A DNA stretch of 64,000 nucleotides from Mesobacillus selenatarsenatis SF-1 (GTDB taxonomy: Bacteria > Bacillota > Bacilli > Bacillales > Cytobacillaceae), in assembly GCF_000813125.1 (NCBI RefSeq), contig NZ_BASE01000019.1:51910-115909 (forward strand), written 5' to 3'. Below, one piece after another: positions 52,056 to 61,691 of this stretch. Position 1 is the stretch's first letter, and every line of letters begins with the position of its first letter. The notes beneath the pieces are model-generated. The model ran no database searches and was not told where the DNA came from. It worked only from the letters and a program-made list of their open reading frames with translations. The position numbers were made by a program, and so were the translations under genes.

Positions 52056-52877
52056 TTGAATAACATCAATGATTTAAGAGAAGAAATCAAAAACTACTTT
52101 AAAGATAATGGTGGAATATTTGATGAGACTTTACTCTCTCAAGCAGTTAATGTTTCGGGGAAAATCACTGAGATTTTAGAAAAAGGAAACATTGACCTTT
52201 TAAGAAATGCCAGGAAATTAATTTTCTTCATAATTAATCAAAATGATAAGGATCTAATCGCTTTTGCAGAAGAGGAGGGAATTGCCTGGGCAGGACATTC
52301 TCTAACTCTGTCTTTAAAATTAGAATGGATTCAAGCAATCAGAAGAACTTTGTGGCAGATTATTGGTAAAATTGATGAAGACAAGAACCTAACTGATGGA
52401 AAAAAGGATTTTTATGAAATGGAAGAATTCATAAACGAACAAATAGACCAATTCCTTAACAGTTTCTTTCTCAGTTACTCAAAATATAAAGATCAAATGC
52501 TCCACAAGCAAAGAGAAATGGTCGAACATTTGTCTGTCCCAATTATTCCAGTAAGTGAGACCGTTTCTGTTTTACCTCTAATTGGCACAATTGACTCCTT
52601 TAGAATTGTGATAATTGAAGAGAAAGTTTTAAACGAAATAGCTAACACAAGGTTCCAAAATTTAGTTATCGACCTATCCGGTGTAGCCATGATGGATAAG
52701 GATGTTATTGACTACTTCCAAAAGATCCTGACTGGAGTGGCCATGATGGGCTGCAAAGCTATTCTAACCGGACTCCGACCGGACCTTGTAAGAAAAATGG
52801 TCCATGGAGGTATTCTTTTTGAAAAAGATACACAAACAAGAGGGACTCTTAAAGAGACATTAAAAGATTACCTTTAA
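52056..52877 (+). CDS. RsbR-type STAS-domain stressosome protein
   Basis: A 273-residue protein. The N-terminal half is helical and globin-like (about 1-145). The C-terminal STAS domain (about 155-273) has NLVIDLSGVAMMDKDVIDYF and KAILTGLRPDLVRKMV. RsbR paralogues assemble stressosomes and relay signals to sigma-B. The usual phosphorylated Thr/Ser after DLSG (VPTVD in RsbRA) is replaced by AMMD here, so this paralogue may not be phosphorylated at that site. TTG 52056 lies 7 bases after GGGGGTA; an ATG at 51999 is also in frame. Confidence 0.83.
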   Translation: MNNINDLREEIKNYFKDNGGIFDETLLSQAVNVSGKITEILEKGNIDLLRNARKLIFFIINQNDKDLIAFAEEEGIAWAGHSLTLSLKLEWIQAIRRTLWQIIGKIDEDKNLTDGKKDFYEMEEFINEQIDQFLNSFFLSYSKYKDQMLHKQREMVEHLSVPIIPVSETVSVLPLIGTIDSFRIVIIEEKVLNEIANTRFQNLVIDLSGVAMMDKDVIDYFQKILTGVAMMGCKAILTGLRPDLVRKMVHGGILFEKDTQTRGTLKETLKDYL

Positions 52878-52884
52878 TTGCAGG

Positions 52885-52915
52885 AAAAAGACCATTCGTT
52901 GGTCTTTTTCTTTTA
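52885..52915 (+). terminator. Intrinsic terminator of the RsbR gene
   Basis: AAAAAGACC and GGTCTTTTT close on ATTCGTT and are followed by CTTTTATTTTG. Confidence 0.85.
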
Positions 52916-52924
52916 TTTTGACAT

Positions 52925-53120
52925 TATAAGAGACACAGGGACGGTTCTGCTGTCTCATACATTTACATATTTTAACTTCTTAAAGATATCCCTACTCCCT
53001 GATTTAATTGTGAGATTACGATGTTTGCAGGAAAATTATAAAGTTAGAAGGTAAGTATTCCGTCAACTGTAAGTTCATTTCAATTTCTGCGACGTGAGAA
53101 CCGTCCCCTTGTCGCAAAGC
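52925..53120. repeat. Two GGGACGG-family palindromes
   Basis: AGAGACACAGGGACGGTTCT with GCTGTCTC at 52928-52960, and GCGACGTGAGAACCGTCCCC with TTGTCGC at 53088-53117. They lie between the RsbR terminator and the protease terminator. Confidence 0.7.
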
Positions 53121-53135
53121 CTTCTCAATCATATT

Positions 53136-53167
53136 AAAAGAGGATAGACAAAAGTCTATCCTCTTTT
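53136..53167 (-). terminator. Intrinsic terminator of the M36 protease gene
   Basis: Perfect 14-bp arms AAAAGAGGATAGAC and GTCTATCCTCTTTT around a 4-base loop. It is T-flanked on both sides. Confidence 0.85.
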
Positions 53168-53212
53168 CCACATAGAGACATTATGCCTTAGACCACTTTA
53201 TCTTTTGTAAGA

Positions 53213-56200
53213 CTAATAAGGACTTGTCGCTGTAAAGGTTAACGGTACATTTGCTCCTGAATATAATCCAACATATACATAGCGTGTGCCGCCCGGGATG
53301 ACTCCTGCTTCGTTCGCCCCAGAAGTCGCGACACTCCCAATCAGTTCAAAGTTCTTATTATAGAAGTAGACATCGTAGTCATACGATCCGTCATTGCTTC
53401 CTTTTAGTGTGAAGTTATGAATCCCATCGCCATATTGCTCTGGAAGGGTAACAACATATCCATCTACACCCTGGGATGCCGGCTCTGGATTTTGCGTCGT
53501 CACGAACTCGTTCTCTGTGACGGCTAGTGTCGCTGGCACACCTGCCAGGCTTCCGATTCCTGTTCCTGCATTCCCTGCCTGCACGGTACCTTCCGCAACA
53601 AACGGTTCTTCTGGTTCTAGTTCTAACGGTTCAATCTTTGATTTTTGCTCAGAGAAGGCTTGAACCTCAGCCACTTGAACAAAGCCTTTTGTATTGTCTT
53701 GTGCATCATGCGCGATAAATTTTAGATATTTTGCTTCTACAGTTTGCGGAAGATCGATTCCCTGGTAATGAAGGTCAGCTATCGTTGGCCTTGGCTTCCC
53801 GGCTTCAAATTTCCCTTTCCAGACAGTCGTGAAGTTTTCTCCGTCCATTGACGTTTGCAGACTGAAGTTTTTCAGTGTGGCAAATCGTGAACCGGAAATG
53901 TCCTTCATGGCACTTACTTGAACATGGGAAATTTCCACTGGTTCATCTCCTGCAAGGTCTACGATGAAGTCCGCGCCAAGGAAGCCATTTTCTTGCGTAT
54001 TTGAGGCGAACACACTTGCTTCTGTGTCGTCAATCGCAAACTTAACCGGGTTGCTGTCCGATGATCCGGATACGCTGGAAATCGATGCTCCGTTAAAGGA
54101 TGATGCAACGTTTGGTCCAATGGTAAACGTCAAGCGGTTCTTCTCCCCTGCCTTGATGGCAACATCACGAATGGTCCTTGATCCAAAACCTTTTGCCTGG
54201 ATCGTAATGTCATAAGTTCCTTCTACAATATATGCCCCGAAGTCGCCCTTTTGGCCCGATACGGCAAGTGGACTTGTTCTTGCTTCGAATTCACCAATGA
54301 TGATTCGTGCATCCTGGATCGGTTTATTTGTAGCAGCGTTAACCACTTTTCCAATCAGCTGGCCATTTCGCTGTCCAACTGGATGGTTGAATCCTGGAAC
54401 CGGGTCTGTATCGTCTCCGCCTTTGGATAATGCATTTGCTCCTAACCCGCGCTGTGCGAATGCAGTCCATAAAGCATCATAGTGCTTTCCATCGAAGCGT
54501 TCAAAATCGGCGGCAAGTATCGCCGTTCTCATGTCTTCCATCGATGGGTTCGGAACGGAGATTGGCATGGCATCCATGACAAGATGCTCGATGACTGATT
54601 CTGCTTCCGTTTTTCCAAGTTGATCAATTAATGCATCTCTTACATGCCATAAAATAGCTGCCCAAATGTCGCCGTCAGAGTGAACCTCTGGCCCTCCAAC
54701 ATCATAGCCAACATCTCCATAGTTGTAAGGCGCTTCATCAAGTGAATAACTGCGGATGCCTCGTTCAACATTCCCTGTCACATAGGCTCCCACAACTGGC
54801 TTTTCCTGAAGGCCTTTTTTCGCCAGATAGTGCATTCCAAAGAAGTCTCCCCAGCCTTCGCCCATCGAACCCGACTGATGGCTGCCGAGTGCTTCTCCGC
54901 CTGCTACGAAACGATTCGTCAATGCATGGGCATATTCATGATAAATAATCCCAGCATCAAAATCACCATCTGCATATTGTCCTTCAAATGCGCCTGGTAT
55001 CGGTTCCCAAAGGAACATTCCACTCCACGCAGGAATCCCGTCAGGCAGCGTCAGCATGTAGGCGTTATCTCGTCCTGTATACGTTGGCGCACCGCCTGAC
55101 AGTGCTCCTGCCTGGACAAGACCTAAGATGGCATCGCCGTCCAATCCGCCTTTTCCGTAGTTTGAAAGCTGAAGGTTCCCGGCTGCTTCTGTCCATCCAA
55201 GGTTGTAGAAATAGTCGTGGAATAGATTATGATGATAGAACAAGTTCGTCGCAGCACTGTTTAAATCCTCTGCATAGGATGGCGGTGTCGTTTGCCCGTT
55301 TGTTTTTTGCCACGCGTTTTTAAATAAGTAGCTAAAATCGCCGTCTAACGCAAGCGGACGAACAGCCTGATCGGCCGGGACTAAAAAATTGCTCCAGTTC
55401 GCATACGAGTTGGCGTTGTTTCCAAATGTCGTCAATCCCAAGCTTGTGCCAGGAATGAGCCAGCCTTTTGGTGACGCCTTTGGATCCCCTTTAAACGACT
55501 TCACAACTTGAGTTCCGCCAGCCGGTGCACCAGGGTAGTTCTCAAAAATGAGCCCCTCTGTTTCTAATAGAGTGTCAACGAGGGAACGCTGGTATAAAAG
55601 CTTGCCATTCGCTGCATCGATCACCATCTCAAAGCCCTCGTTCAGCTCCTTGATAAAAAGTACTCGGTAAGCTGGCCGGACACCGTCCTTCGTAATAAAA
55701 GTTGCTTTCTTTACACGCTGCTCAGACGGCAGTACATCTCCTCCGGCAAAAACTGACCAGCCTTTTTCCTTACTTAATAGCTTGGGAACAAAGCTTACGT
55801 CTGGCAATTCTAGCTCAACAGCCTTGTTTAAGGCATCTGCTTCTGAAAGCTGAAAATCTGCAATTAAACCTGTTGCACGGCTTAGATTTCCTGCTGCTGA
55901 CAGGATCTGGCCATCTTTGTTTACCGCGATGATCACTCGTCCTCCGTAAGCTGACTCAATGCCATCAAAGGTTTGCTGAAGAGTGACTGGACGAAGCCCT
56001 GTTCCCGGCATTTCAAAATTTTTGCTTACAATAAATGAGTCAATGTCTGAGGACTGAAGTCCAAATAGCTCCGCATTTTGCTTCAACCAGTTGCGCGCAA
56101 TATTCTCAGCGCTTTCATTAGAAGGAGCTGATAAATAACCCTGATCCTTGATGATGGTCGATGGGGTGCCAAAATGGGTGTCCCACTTAATCTTCGTGCC

Positions 56201-56428
56201 TGCCCCCACTGATTGTACTAGTGTGTTAGCCGCATCAAGCTGTTTCTGGGTCGGCAGAACACTGTTTACCACATTTCGGACATCATACAGATGGGACTCA
56301 TGATCCTCATGGATTCCCTCTGCGGTCACCGGGCCTTTTACCTGATCAGCATTTATTCCGCTTGTTAACAAAACCTGGCCAGCCAGCAGCGTCGAACATA
56401 CAGCCGTCACGAGCTTTCGCTTTTTCAT
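53213..56428 (-). CDS. Secreted M36 (fungalysin) metallopeptidase
   Basis: A 1071-residue secreted protein. Signal peptide at 1-28 (KKRKLVTAVCSTLLAGQVLL). An N-terminal FTP/PepSY propeptide follows (to about 290), then the M36 catalytic domain with IYHEYAHALTNRF (HExxH at about 497-501) and GEGWGDFFG (third zinc ligand near 524). C-terminal modules are a carboxypeptidase-regulatory-like beta domain (about 690-770), an F5/8-type discoidin-like domain (about 780-955) and a PPC-like tail. It degrades extracellular protein. The gene is monocistronic with a strong terminator. Fungalysins are known mainly in fungi and Bacillus relatives. Confidence 0.9.
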   Translation of the reverse strand: MKKRKLVTAVCSTLLAGQVLLTSGINADQVKGPVTAEGIHEDHESHLYDVRNVVNSVLPTQKQLDAANTLVQSVGAGTKIKWDTHFGTPSTIIKDQGYLSAPSNESAENIARNWLKQNAELFGLQSSDIDSFIVSKNFEMPGTGLRPVTLQQTFDGIESAYGGRVIIAVNKDGQILSAAGNLSRATGLIADFQLSEADALNKAVELELPDVSFVPKLLSKEKGWSVFAGGDVLPSEQRVKKATFITKDGVRPAYRVLFIKELNEGFEMVIDAANGKLLYQRSLVDTLLETEGLIFENYPGAPAGGTQVVKSFKGDPKASPKGWLIPGTSLGLTTFGNNANSYANWSNFLVPADQAVRPLALDGDFSYLFKNAWQKTNGQTTPPSYAEDLNSAATNLFYHHNLFHDYFYNLGWTEAAGNLQLSNYGKGGLDGDAILGLVQAGALSGGAPTYTGRDNAYMLTLPDGIPAWSGMFLWEPIPGAFEGQYADGDFDAGIIYHEYAHALTNRFVAGGEALGSHQSGSMGEGWGDFFGMHYLAKKGLQEKPVVGAYVTGNVERGIRSYSLDEAPYNYGDVGYDVGGPEVHSDGDIWAAILWHVRDALIDQLGKTEAESVIEHLVMDAMPISVPNPSMEDMRTAILAADFERFDGKHYDALWTAFAQRGLGANALSKGGDDTDPVPGFNHPVGQRNGQLIGKVVNAATNKPIQDARIIIGEFEARTSPLAVSGQKGDFGAYIVEGTYDITIQAKGFGSRTIRDVAIKAGEKNRLTFTIGPNVASSFNGASISSVSGSSDSNPVKFAIDDTEASVFASNTQENGFLGADFIVDLAGDEPVEISHVQVSAMKDISGSRFATLKNFSLQTSMDGENFTTVWKGKFEAGKPRPTIADLHYQGIDLPQTVEAKYLKFIAHDAQDNTKGFVQVAEVQAFSEQKSKIEPLELEPEEPFVAEGTVQAGNAGTGIGSLAGVPATLAVTENEFVTTQNPEPASQGVDGYVVTLPEQYGDGIHNFTLKGSNDGSYDYDVYFYNKNFELIGSVATSGANEAGVIPGGTRYVYVGLYSGANVPLTFTATSPY

Positions 56429-56970
56429 CTACGCAAAACCCTCCTCGAAAAATCTTGATTCAAGGAAAGAATACGTTAGCCTCATTCGTTTTACCTCTGC
56501 CGCAAGGGCAAAATACATCCTATAGGTCATTAAAATACTACTAAGACACTATGGAGGATAGGACTTGTGGATGGGAGCGGTGCGGCGGTTCCCGTGAGCT
56601 TTGAAAATGAAAGTTAAGATGTATTAATGAGAGACAAAGAGCCCGAGGAATGTGATGTGCACCCCTTAAAGCAAGACACAGACGTGGTTCTGCCGCCCCA
56701 ATAAGTTACGTTTCCCTATTAACATTGGGCACTATAACCTTCCCTTACCCTATCCTTATTAATTTTTCATAAAGTTTTGTCTCTCTAAGTATTTCAGTAC
56801 TTTTTTTAAAAACGGATGTGCGATTCCTTCGTATAGTTGGCTTTCGTATATGATGGTGTTTAATTAAAACTTACACTCTAAGGGACGTACCCTTTGCTTC
56901 TGTACACTTCAACCGTCCCAGGCCCTAACCTAAATAACACTTACTTTTCCTGGGTGATCCGAACGGTTAC
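56429..56970. other. Long intergenic stretch with remnants and palindromes
   Basis: GAGACAAAGAGCCCGAGG and AAGACACAGACGTGGTTCT (about 56630-56695) and AAGGGACGTACCCTTTGCTTC (56880-56905) are dispersed-family pieces. The nitroreductase tail is listed separately. No gene. Confidence 0.5.
56735..56855 (-). pseudogene. Orphan 3'-end fragment of a nitroreductase gene, copy A
   Basis: The leftward DNA reads YTKESH and, one frame over, VLKYLERQNFMKN then stop, matching the last 25 codons of the gene at 61692-62471 (KYTKESHQEF ... VLKYLERQNFMNNE). Indels and stops are present. Confidence 0.75.
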
Positions 56971-57732
56971 TCAATCCCTCAACTTCTCCCATGCAAAAGA
57001 AGAAAGTTCACTAGCCCATAAGCCGTATGTCAGCTTTGAGGGATGAACCCCATCACTGAAAAAATCCTCTGCATTCAGGTTCATTCTTGTTCGCCAATCT
57101 CTTAGCCGGATTTTTTTATCATTGTAATGGACTCCATTGAACTTTGAGGCAGTAGTCAACAGTTCATTTCCCAATATATCCACCAAATTTCCGATGAACA
57201 CTCTGATTAGAAATGGAAATGCCGGAAAGTCTTTGATCGGCGGCATATTGGCAAACACGATGGGCACATCCTCAAATTTCGATCTCAAATCTGTAACTAG
57301 GTACTCTGATTGCTTTTGCCAGGACCATGGGTTATTTAGTGTAAAGGCATCATTGGCCCCAAGGCCTATTACTATCAAATCCACTTTGTTGTCAGGAATC
57401 ACCGGAACAATGCTTTCTCTAATCTTTTTTAGGGTATAGCCGCTTTTTGCATACACTTCCCAATGGATCGTCGCTTTCGTTTTTTCTGCTAATTCTTTTG
57501 CGAACACACCTGCGAACCCTTCCTCATGATGATTGACCCCCACACCGGCAATTGAACTCTCCCCGAGAAAAATAACTCGAAACTCTTGATCACCTTCAAG
57601 CTTCACCATGCCTTTATTTCCTTCCGCTTCTGGTAACCGGGGTGTACTTGCTCTAACCCTCTTTCCTTGAAAATATAAAAATGGCAAAAAAGGAACAATG
57701 ATGATACTGCCGAAAAAGTATAATAATCTCAT
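56971..57732 (-). CDS. SGNH/GDSL-type hydrolase with N-terminal membrane anchor
   Basis: A 253-residue protein. One N-terminal membrane segment (LLYFFGSIIIVPFLPFLYF) precedes an SGNH fold: IFLGESSIAGVG (nucleophile Ser in GESS), VIGLGANDAF (Asn block III) and FFSDGVHPSKL (Asp and His). It hydrolyses esters of lipids or surface sugars on the outer face; the substrate is unknown. The gene starts at ATG with no strong site visible; it is monocistronic. Confidence 0.85.
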   Translation of the reverse strand: MRLLYFFGSIIIVPFLPFLYFQGKRVRASTPRLPEAEGNKGMVKLEGDQEFRVIFLGESSIAGVGVNHHEEGFAGVFAKELAEKTKATIHWEVYAKSGYTLKKIRESIVPVIPDNKVDLIVIGLGANDAFTLNNPWSWQKQSEYLVTDLRSKFEDVPIVFANMPPIKDFPAFPFLIRVFIGNLVDILGNELLTTASKFNGVHYNDKKIRLRDWRTRMNLNAEDFFSDGVHPSKLTYGLWASELSSFAWEKLRD

Positions 57733-58051
57733 ATTTTTTTTAACGATCCTTTCACTGGATTTTTAAGGACACAGGAATGGTTCTCCTGTCCCCATAACTA
57801 CTCCCTTTCAATCATCGGCATCATGACCTTCCCCTTATTCATTATTATTAAAGTTTTGTATCTCTAAGCATTCCAGCAATGTTTATGAAAATTCCTGATG
57901 CGATTCTATCGTATACTTGGCCTTCTTATTAGTTAAAGTCGCCATTGCAGATAAAAAGAGAACGTGAAGAAGCTCGTTGCTTCAGTAAGTTATCATTACC
58001 CGTGCTGGAGATCCATATATATAGTGTAAAAGCTAACGGGAGTAGAAATTA
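57733..58051. other. Intergenic stretch with repeat and gene remnant
   Basis: GGACACAGGAATGGTTCTCC with TGTCC lies at 57768-57797. The second nitroreductase tail follows. The right end holds the AACGGGAGTAG site of the frameshifted MFS gene. Confidence 0.5.
57828..57945 (-). pseudogene. Orphan 3'-end fragment of a nitroreductase gene, copy B
   Basis: Leftward translation gives AKYTIESHQEFS, a TAA stop, then TLLECLEIQNFNNNE and the normal stop. It matches the C-terminus of the protein at 61692-62471 (AKYTKESHQEFSQTVLKYLE) across about 30 codons with no frame change. Confidence 0.82.
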
Positions 58052-59327
58052 TTGGACAAACAAAATAGCAAGTTTCGGTGGGTTGTATTTGTTTCCGTAT
58101 TGTTAACTTACTTATTAATGTCGAGCCAGCGAACAGCTCCGGGATTGATTACAGAGCAGGTGATGAAGGATTTTCATGTAACAGCAACAACGATTGGATT
58201 ACTAACGAGTATGCAATTCTTTGTTTATACTAGTTTGCAAATTCCAATGGGGATTTTGGCTGATCGGTTCGGGCCCAATTTTTTCCTCATTTTAGGTGCA
58301 ATTGTTACTGGGTTAGGCACCATCATTTATAGTCTTGGGACCCATGAGTTTGTCTTGTTTTTTTGCCAGAATACTTACGGGAATTGGAGATGCGACTATT
58401 TGGGTCAATTTGGTATTGATATTAAGCCAATGGTTTAAAGTACAGGAGTTCGTTAGATTAATTGGTCTCGCGGGAATGACGGGGAGTCTTGGATTCCTTC
58501 TCGCGACCGTTCCTTTCTCGGCGTGGATTGACTTACTTGGCTGGAGGGCAGCATTTTTTTCTGCGGGCATCGCTTTGTGTTTATCCGGAATTCTTCTATA
58601 TATTGTTCTTGTAAAGAAACCAAGACAACTCTTTCACAATGAATCGGTAACTGTAAAAGATGAAACTCAACGTGAAAACATTTCGTTGATACTGAAAAGA
58701 ATCGTTTTGAATCGGCAAGCCTGGGCTTTATTCTTCTGTCATTTTGGAGTTGTTGGCGGCTATGTGGGCTTTATTAGTTCATGGGCAGTGCCCTATGGGA
58801 TGAATATGTATGATCTGACTCGCTCAGATGCCAGTCAACTTGTAATGGTTGGTCTTATAGGGGCACTAATAGGGGCTCCGCTGACCAGTTGGATTGCAAG
58901 TCGGCTTGGAACAATTAAGCGTCCTTATGTAATTGTTCATTTCATTATTTTAACAAGCTGGTCTGCTTTCCTTTTATTTAAAGGGAATCCTCCACTTTTC
59001 ATGCTCATTTTGCTCTTCTTTATCATCGGCTTTGGATTTGGAGCAAGTGCCTTAACTTTTGCTGTCGTTCGCCAATCCTTTCCTATTAAGGAATCTGGCC
59101 TTGTATCCGGTTTTGCGAATACCGGTGGATTTCTCAGTGCTGTTTTACTGCCAGGAATTTTCGGAAAAGTATTGGATCATTTTCAGTCTGTTTCAGGCAG
59201 TATGACTGAAGGCTATTCTTATGGCTTCATCATTCCAGTCATCTTTTCTCTAATCGGCTTGTTTGGAGTGAGTACTATTAAGGAAATACGTCAGCCTGAA
59301 TCGGCAGAACCAGAATCCTCCGTCTAA
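58052..59327 (+). pseudogene. MFS transporter gene with a frameshift at a T7 run
   Basis: The first part (from TTG 58052) encodes MFS sequence up to LGTHEFVLFF (loop 2 LADRFGPNFF is present). At a TTTTTTT run at about 58357-58363 the family sequence continues in the next frame (FFARILTGIGDATIWVNLVL onward) to 59327. Together the two frames make a complete transporter of about 425 residues with about 12 membrane spans. The break is a single-base indel in a homopolymer, so it may be a true mutation, phase variation or a sequencing error. GGGAGTAG precedes the TTG. Confidence 0.85.
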
Positions 59328-59351
59328 AATAAGGATGGGCTGAATTTTAAG

Positions 59352-59379
59352 GGCATGGCCACCTGGACATGTCCATGCC
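59352..59379 (+). terminator. Hairpin after the frameshifted MFS gene
   Basis: GGCATGG and CCATGCC arms enclose a 14-base loop; only a weak T-tract follows, so termination is uncertain. Confidence 0.45.
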
Positions 59380-59423
59380 AGCTTTAAAACGCCATTCTTT
59401 CATTAGAGCAATAATCAGTTTTT

Positions 59424-59651
59424 TTACAGATTTTGTTTATTATTTTTATACTTAGATACAATTGTTATCAACAATAGAACTAAAGTAAGCAGAAGAAAAA
59501 GGACTGTTCCTAGAAAGCTAAATATCGCAAATGAAGTGACCATGTCCATATCACTTGTTTTTTCCGCCAAAGCCCCTGTTACCTGCCAAGTTATTAAGCA
59601 AATAATAAACAAAACAAAGCAGGGTAATAGGTATTTATTTTTCGTTATCAT
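59424..59651 (-). CDS. Small two-span membrane protein
   Basis: A 75-residue protein with two hydrophobic segments (LPCFVLFIICLITWQVTGAL and FLGTVLFLLLTLVLLLITIV) and a basic C-terminus (SKYKNNKQN). Family not recognised. ATG 59651 follows AAGGTGAC. Confidence 0.6.
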   Translation of the reverse strand: MITKNKYLLPCFVLFIICLITWQVTGALAEKTSDMDMVTSFAIFSFLGTVLFLLLTLVLLLITIVSKYKNNKQNL

Positions 59652-59726
59652 AAAAGTCACCTTTACTTAGGTTTAGTGGATTTTCATAAAGATACATTTC
59701 GTTGTTTCACTATCCTGACCCTTTAT

Positions 59727-60284
59727 TCACTTTAAAATATCTAATATCGTCTCTTTAAAACTATCATAAACATCTGACCAAAGAGCCGGTTCCTCTGTAT
59801 ACCTTTTCCTTAAAGAACCAAAGGCTACTTTTTGTTTCTCTGCAAAGGAAGGATCCTCTTTTGGCGGCAAGGCAGCACGAACTTCATCGACGATTTGCTG
59901 AGCTTTGGGTGAACGCGGTCCCCACTTTCCAAGTAGATGTCCTTGATTATTAAAGATTAAAATCATTGGAATTGCACGTCCACCGTTTGTTAAGTGGCGA
60001 TCAATTAAATCTGTATCAGCATCTCGTAATGCGACGCGCATTTCAATATCTGCAGCTTCCGCTAATTTGCGAATAACGGGATTAATCATCATGGCATCTC
60101 CACACCAATCTTCGGTAATCGTTAGGAAATGAAGTTGATATTGTTTTAACTCTTCAGCAAAGCCATCTGCCGGGAGTTGAAATTGTTCATAAACAGCAAA
60201 ACTTTCCTCTTTTAACATGCCCATTTCATTCATATAAGTTTGAATGGATTTTCCCTCTTCATAATACTGTTGATCTGTTTTCAT
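59727..60284 (-). CDS. Thioredoxin-family protein
   Basis: A 185-residue protein with a thioredoxin-like fold. LTITEDWCGDAMMINPVIRK replaces the CxxC by a single cysteine (WCGD), and GGRAIPMILIFNNQG carries the cis-proline. It belongs to a Bacillus group of thioredoxin-like proteins of unknown role. Single-cysteine members often act in bacillithiol- or glutathione-type chemistry (inference). ATG at 60284 follows TGAGTGAGGAATTTAA. Confidence 0.8.
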   Translation of the reverse strand: MKTDQQYYEEGKSIQTYMNEMGMLKEESFAVYEQFQLPADGFAEELKQYQLHFLTITEDWCGDAMMINPVIRKLAEAADIEMRVALRDADTDLIDRHLTNGGRAIPMILIFNNQGHLLGKWGPRSPKAQQIVDEVRAALPPKEDPSFAEKQKVAFGSLRKRYTEEPALWSDVYDSFKETILDILK

Positions 60285-60317
60285 TTAAATTCCTCACTCA
60301 CTTTTATGTAAAATTTG

Positions 60318-60430
60318 TCTGGTAATGTAACCCTGGCATCCTGACGGTAACCCGTGCTTTCACCTTGATCCGGATTATCTAATGATAAACGTCTATTGGC
60401 GAGAGTATTGTCCATCCATGGATCAGCCCA
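60318..60430 (-). pseudogene. Orphan internal fragment of a GyrI-like gene
   Basis: DNA at 60318-60430 matches 61350-61470 inside the GyrI-like gene, for example CTTGATCCGGATTATCTAAT and the flanking CGTGCTTTCA / CCTTGCTTTCA. Frames are broken. It sits immediately upstream of the Nudix gene's stop. Confidence 0.75.
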
Positions 60431-60462
60431 CCAGTATAATTATAATAAAGTTCTAAACGGAA

Positions 60463-60945
60463 CTACCTTACTACCGTTAAAACTGTATGTTCAATATTGC
60501 TGCAGTCCCCCAACTTTTGTAACTGAGGAACAACGAATTCGGGTACTATTTTGTACTTATCAAGTTCATCGATTTCAATCCATTTGTGAGTATATCCGTC
60601 TTCTTCTCCTTTGAACTCATCTTTATAGTTAACTAATCTATGTTGTTCAGGAATTTCCACAAAGTAATGCATACCTAATTCCTGAATTTTTTTATCCTCT
60701 GCCTCTAAAAAATACTCCACTACCCAGCAAAGTTTCATATGGTCTACTTGTAAGCTAAACTCTTCCATTAACTCTCTTTTTAATGTCTCCTCCGTCGATT
60801 CAAAATGCTCAACCCTTCCTCCTGGTAAAAACCACTTTTCACTATTAACTGGCCTTTGAAATAAGACCTTTCCATTATGTTTGATAATGGCAGCAGATCT
60901 CAAATGAAAGCTTCTATCATTATCTATTGAGAATTTGATCATCAT
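60463..60945 (-). CDS. Nudix hydrolase
   Basis: A 160-residue Nudix protein. GGRVEHFESTEETLKRELME begins the complete Nudix box GX5EX7REUXEEXGU, continuing EEFSL. It hydrolyses a nucleoside diphosphate-linked compound. AGGGTGGAGC precedes the ATG. A 22-codon copy of its 3' end lies at 20401-20466. Confidence 0.9.
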   Translation of the reverse strand: MMIKFSIDNDRSFHLRSAAIIKHNGKVLFQRPVNSEKWFLPGGRVEHFESTEETLKRELMEEFSLQVDHMKLCWVVEYFLEAEDKKIQELGMHYFVEIPEQHRLVNYKDEFKGEEDGYTHKWIEIDELDKYKIVPEFVVPQLQKLGDCSNIEHTVLTVVR

Positions 60946-61094
60946 TTTAGCTCCACCCTTTAGCTTCTAAATATAATGCCGCCTTACTTTTAACATTAAA
61001 GAGATGCTCAAAAACACTATTCTTTAAAGTCTTTCACTAATCTGCACTTCAGTAAAATAACAAAAATGTCACCGTTGATTGGTGACACTTTGCC

Positions 61095-61577
61095 CTAAGA
61101 TTTCCTCTTTTTAACGGGTATCAATAAATCAACTCTACATTTCCCTTCAGGATCTTCGGAAGGGTTATTCATATTGAATTCCAGGTTATATCTTTGGTAA
61201 TCGGGTGCATAATCGCTATTTGGCAGCCATTCGCCAAACATGTATTGATAAGCAAAATTCAGCTTTTCAGGTTTTTCATAAAAGGAATACAAAGCGTATT
61301 GCCCACCTTCCAACTTCCTGAATTTCATATCATTATGGTTTTCTTTTTCAAATCCGTCAGGTAATGAAACGCAGGCATCGTGACGGCAATCCTTGCTTTC
61401 AACTTGATCCGGATTATCTAATGATATACCGATAAATGACTGTTGGGGAGGGTATAGTCCATTGCTAGTCGCCCAATGGATAAGCTTTCCCCAGTGTTCT
61501 TGGGGCTCAAAGTAACTCCCCATCCGTCTGATATACGCTATTTCTTTTTCAGGTAAGTTCTTTATTAAGATATTCAT
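61095..61577 (-). CDS. GyrI-like effector-binding domain protein
   Basis: A 160-residue stand-alone GyrI/SbmC-type small-molecule-binding domain: KEIAYIRRMGSYFEPQEHWG, then GGQYALYSFYEKP, and the final CRVDLLIPVKK strand. Such proteins bind drugs or metabolites; some protect gyrase. ATG 61577 is preceded by GAGGGATAGAAAA. Part of its coding sequence is duplicated at 60318-60430. Confidence 0.85.
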   Translation of the reverse strand: MNILIKNLPEKEIAYIRRMGSYFEPQEHWGKLIHWATSNGLYPPQQSFIGISLDNPDQVESKDCRHDACVSLPDGFEKENHNDMKFRKLEGGQYALYSFYEKPEKLNFAYQYMFGEWLPNSDYAPDYQRYNLEFNMNNPSEDPEGKCRVDLLIPVKKRKS

Positions 61578-61691
61578 TTTTCTATCCCTCGTTTGGAAAG
61601 ATTAGGTCGCTAAACATTTCAACAAACCAGCAATGGTTTTGCTGTCCCCGAAAATGACTTTTCCTTATTAGTCCTGGGCAACATAATTCCC

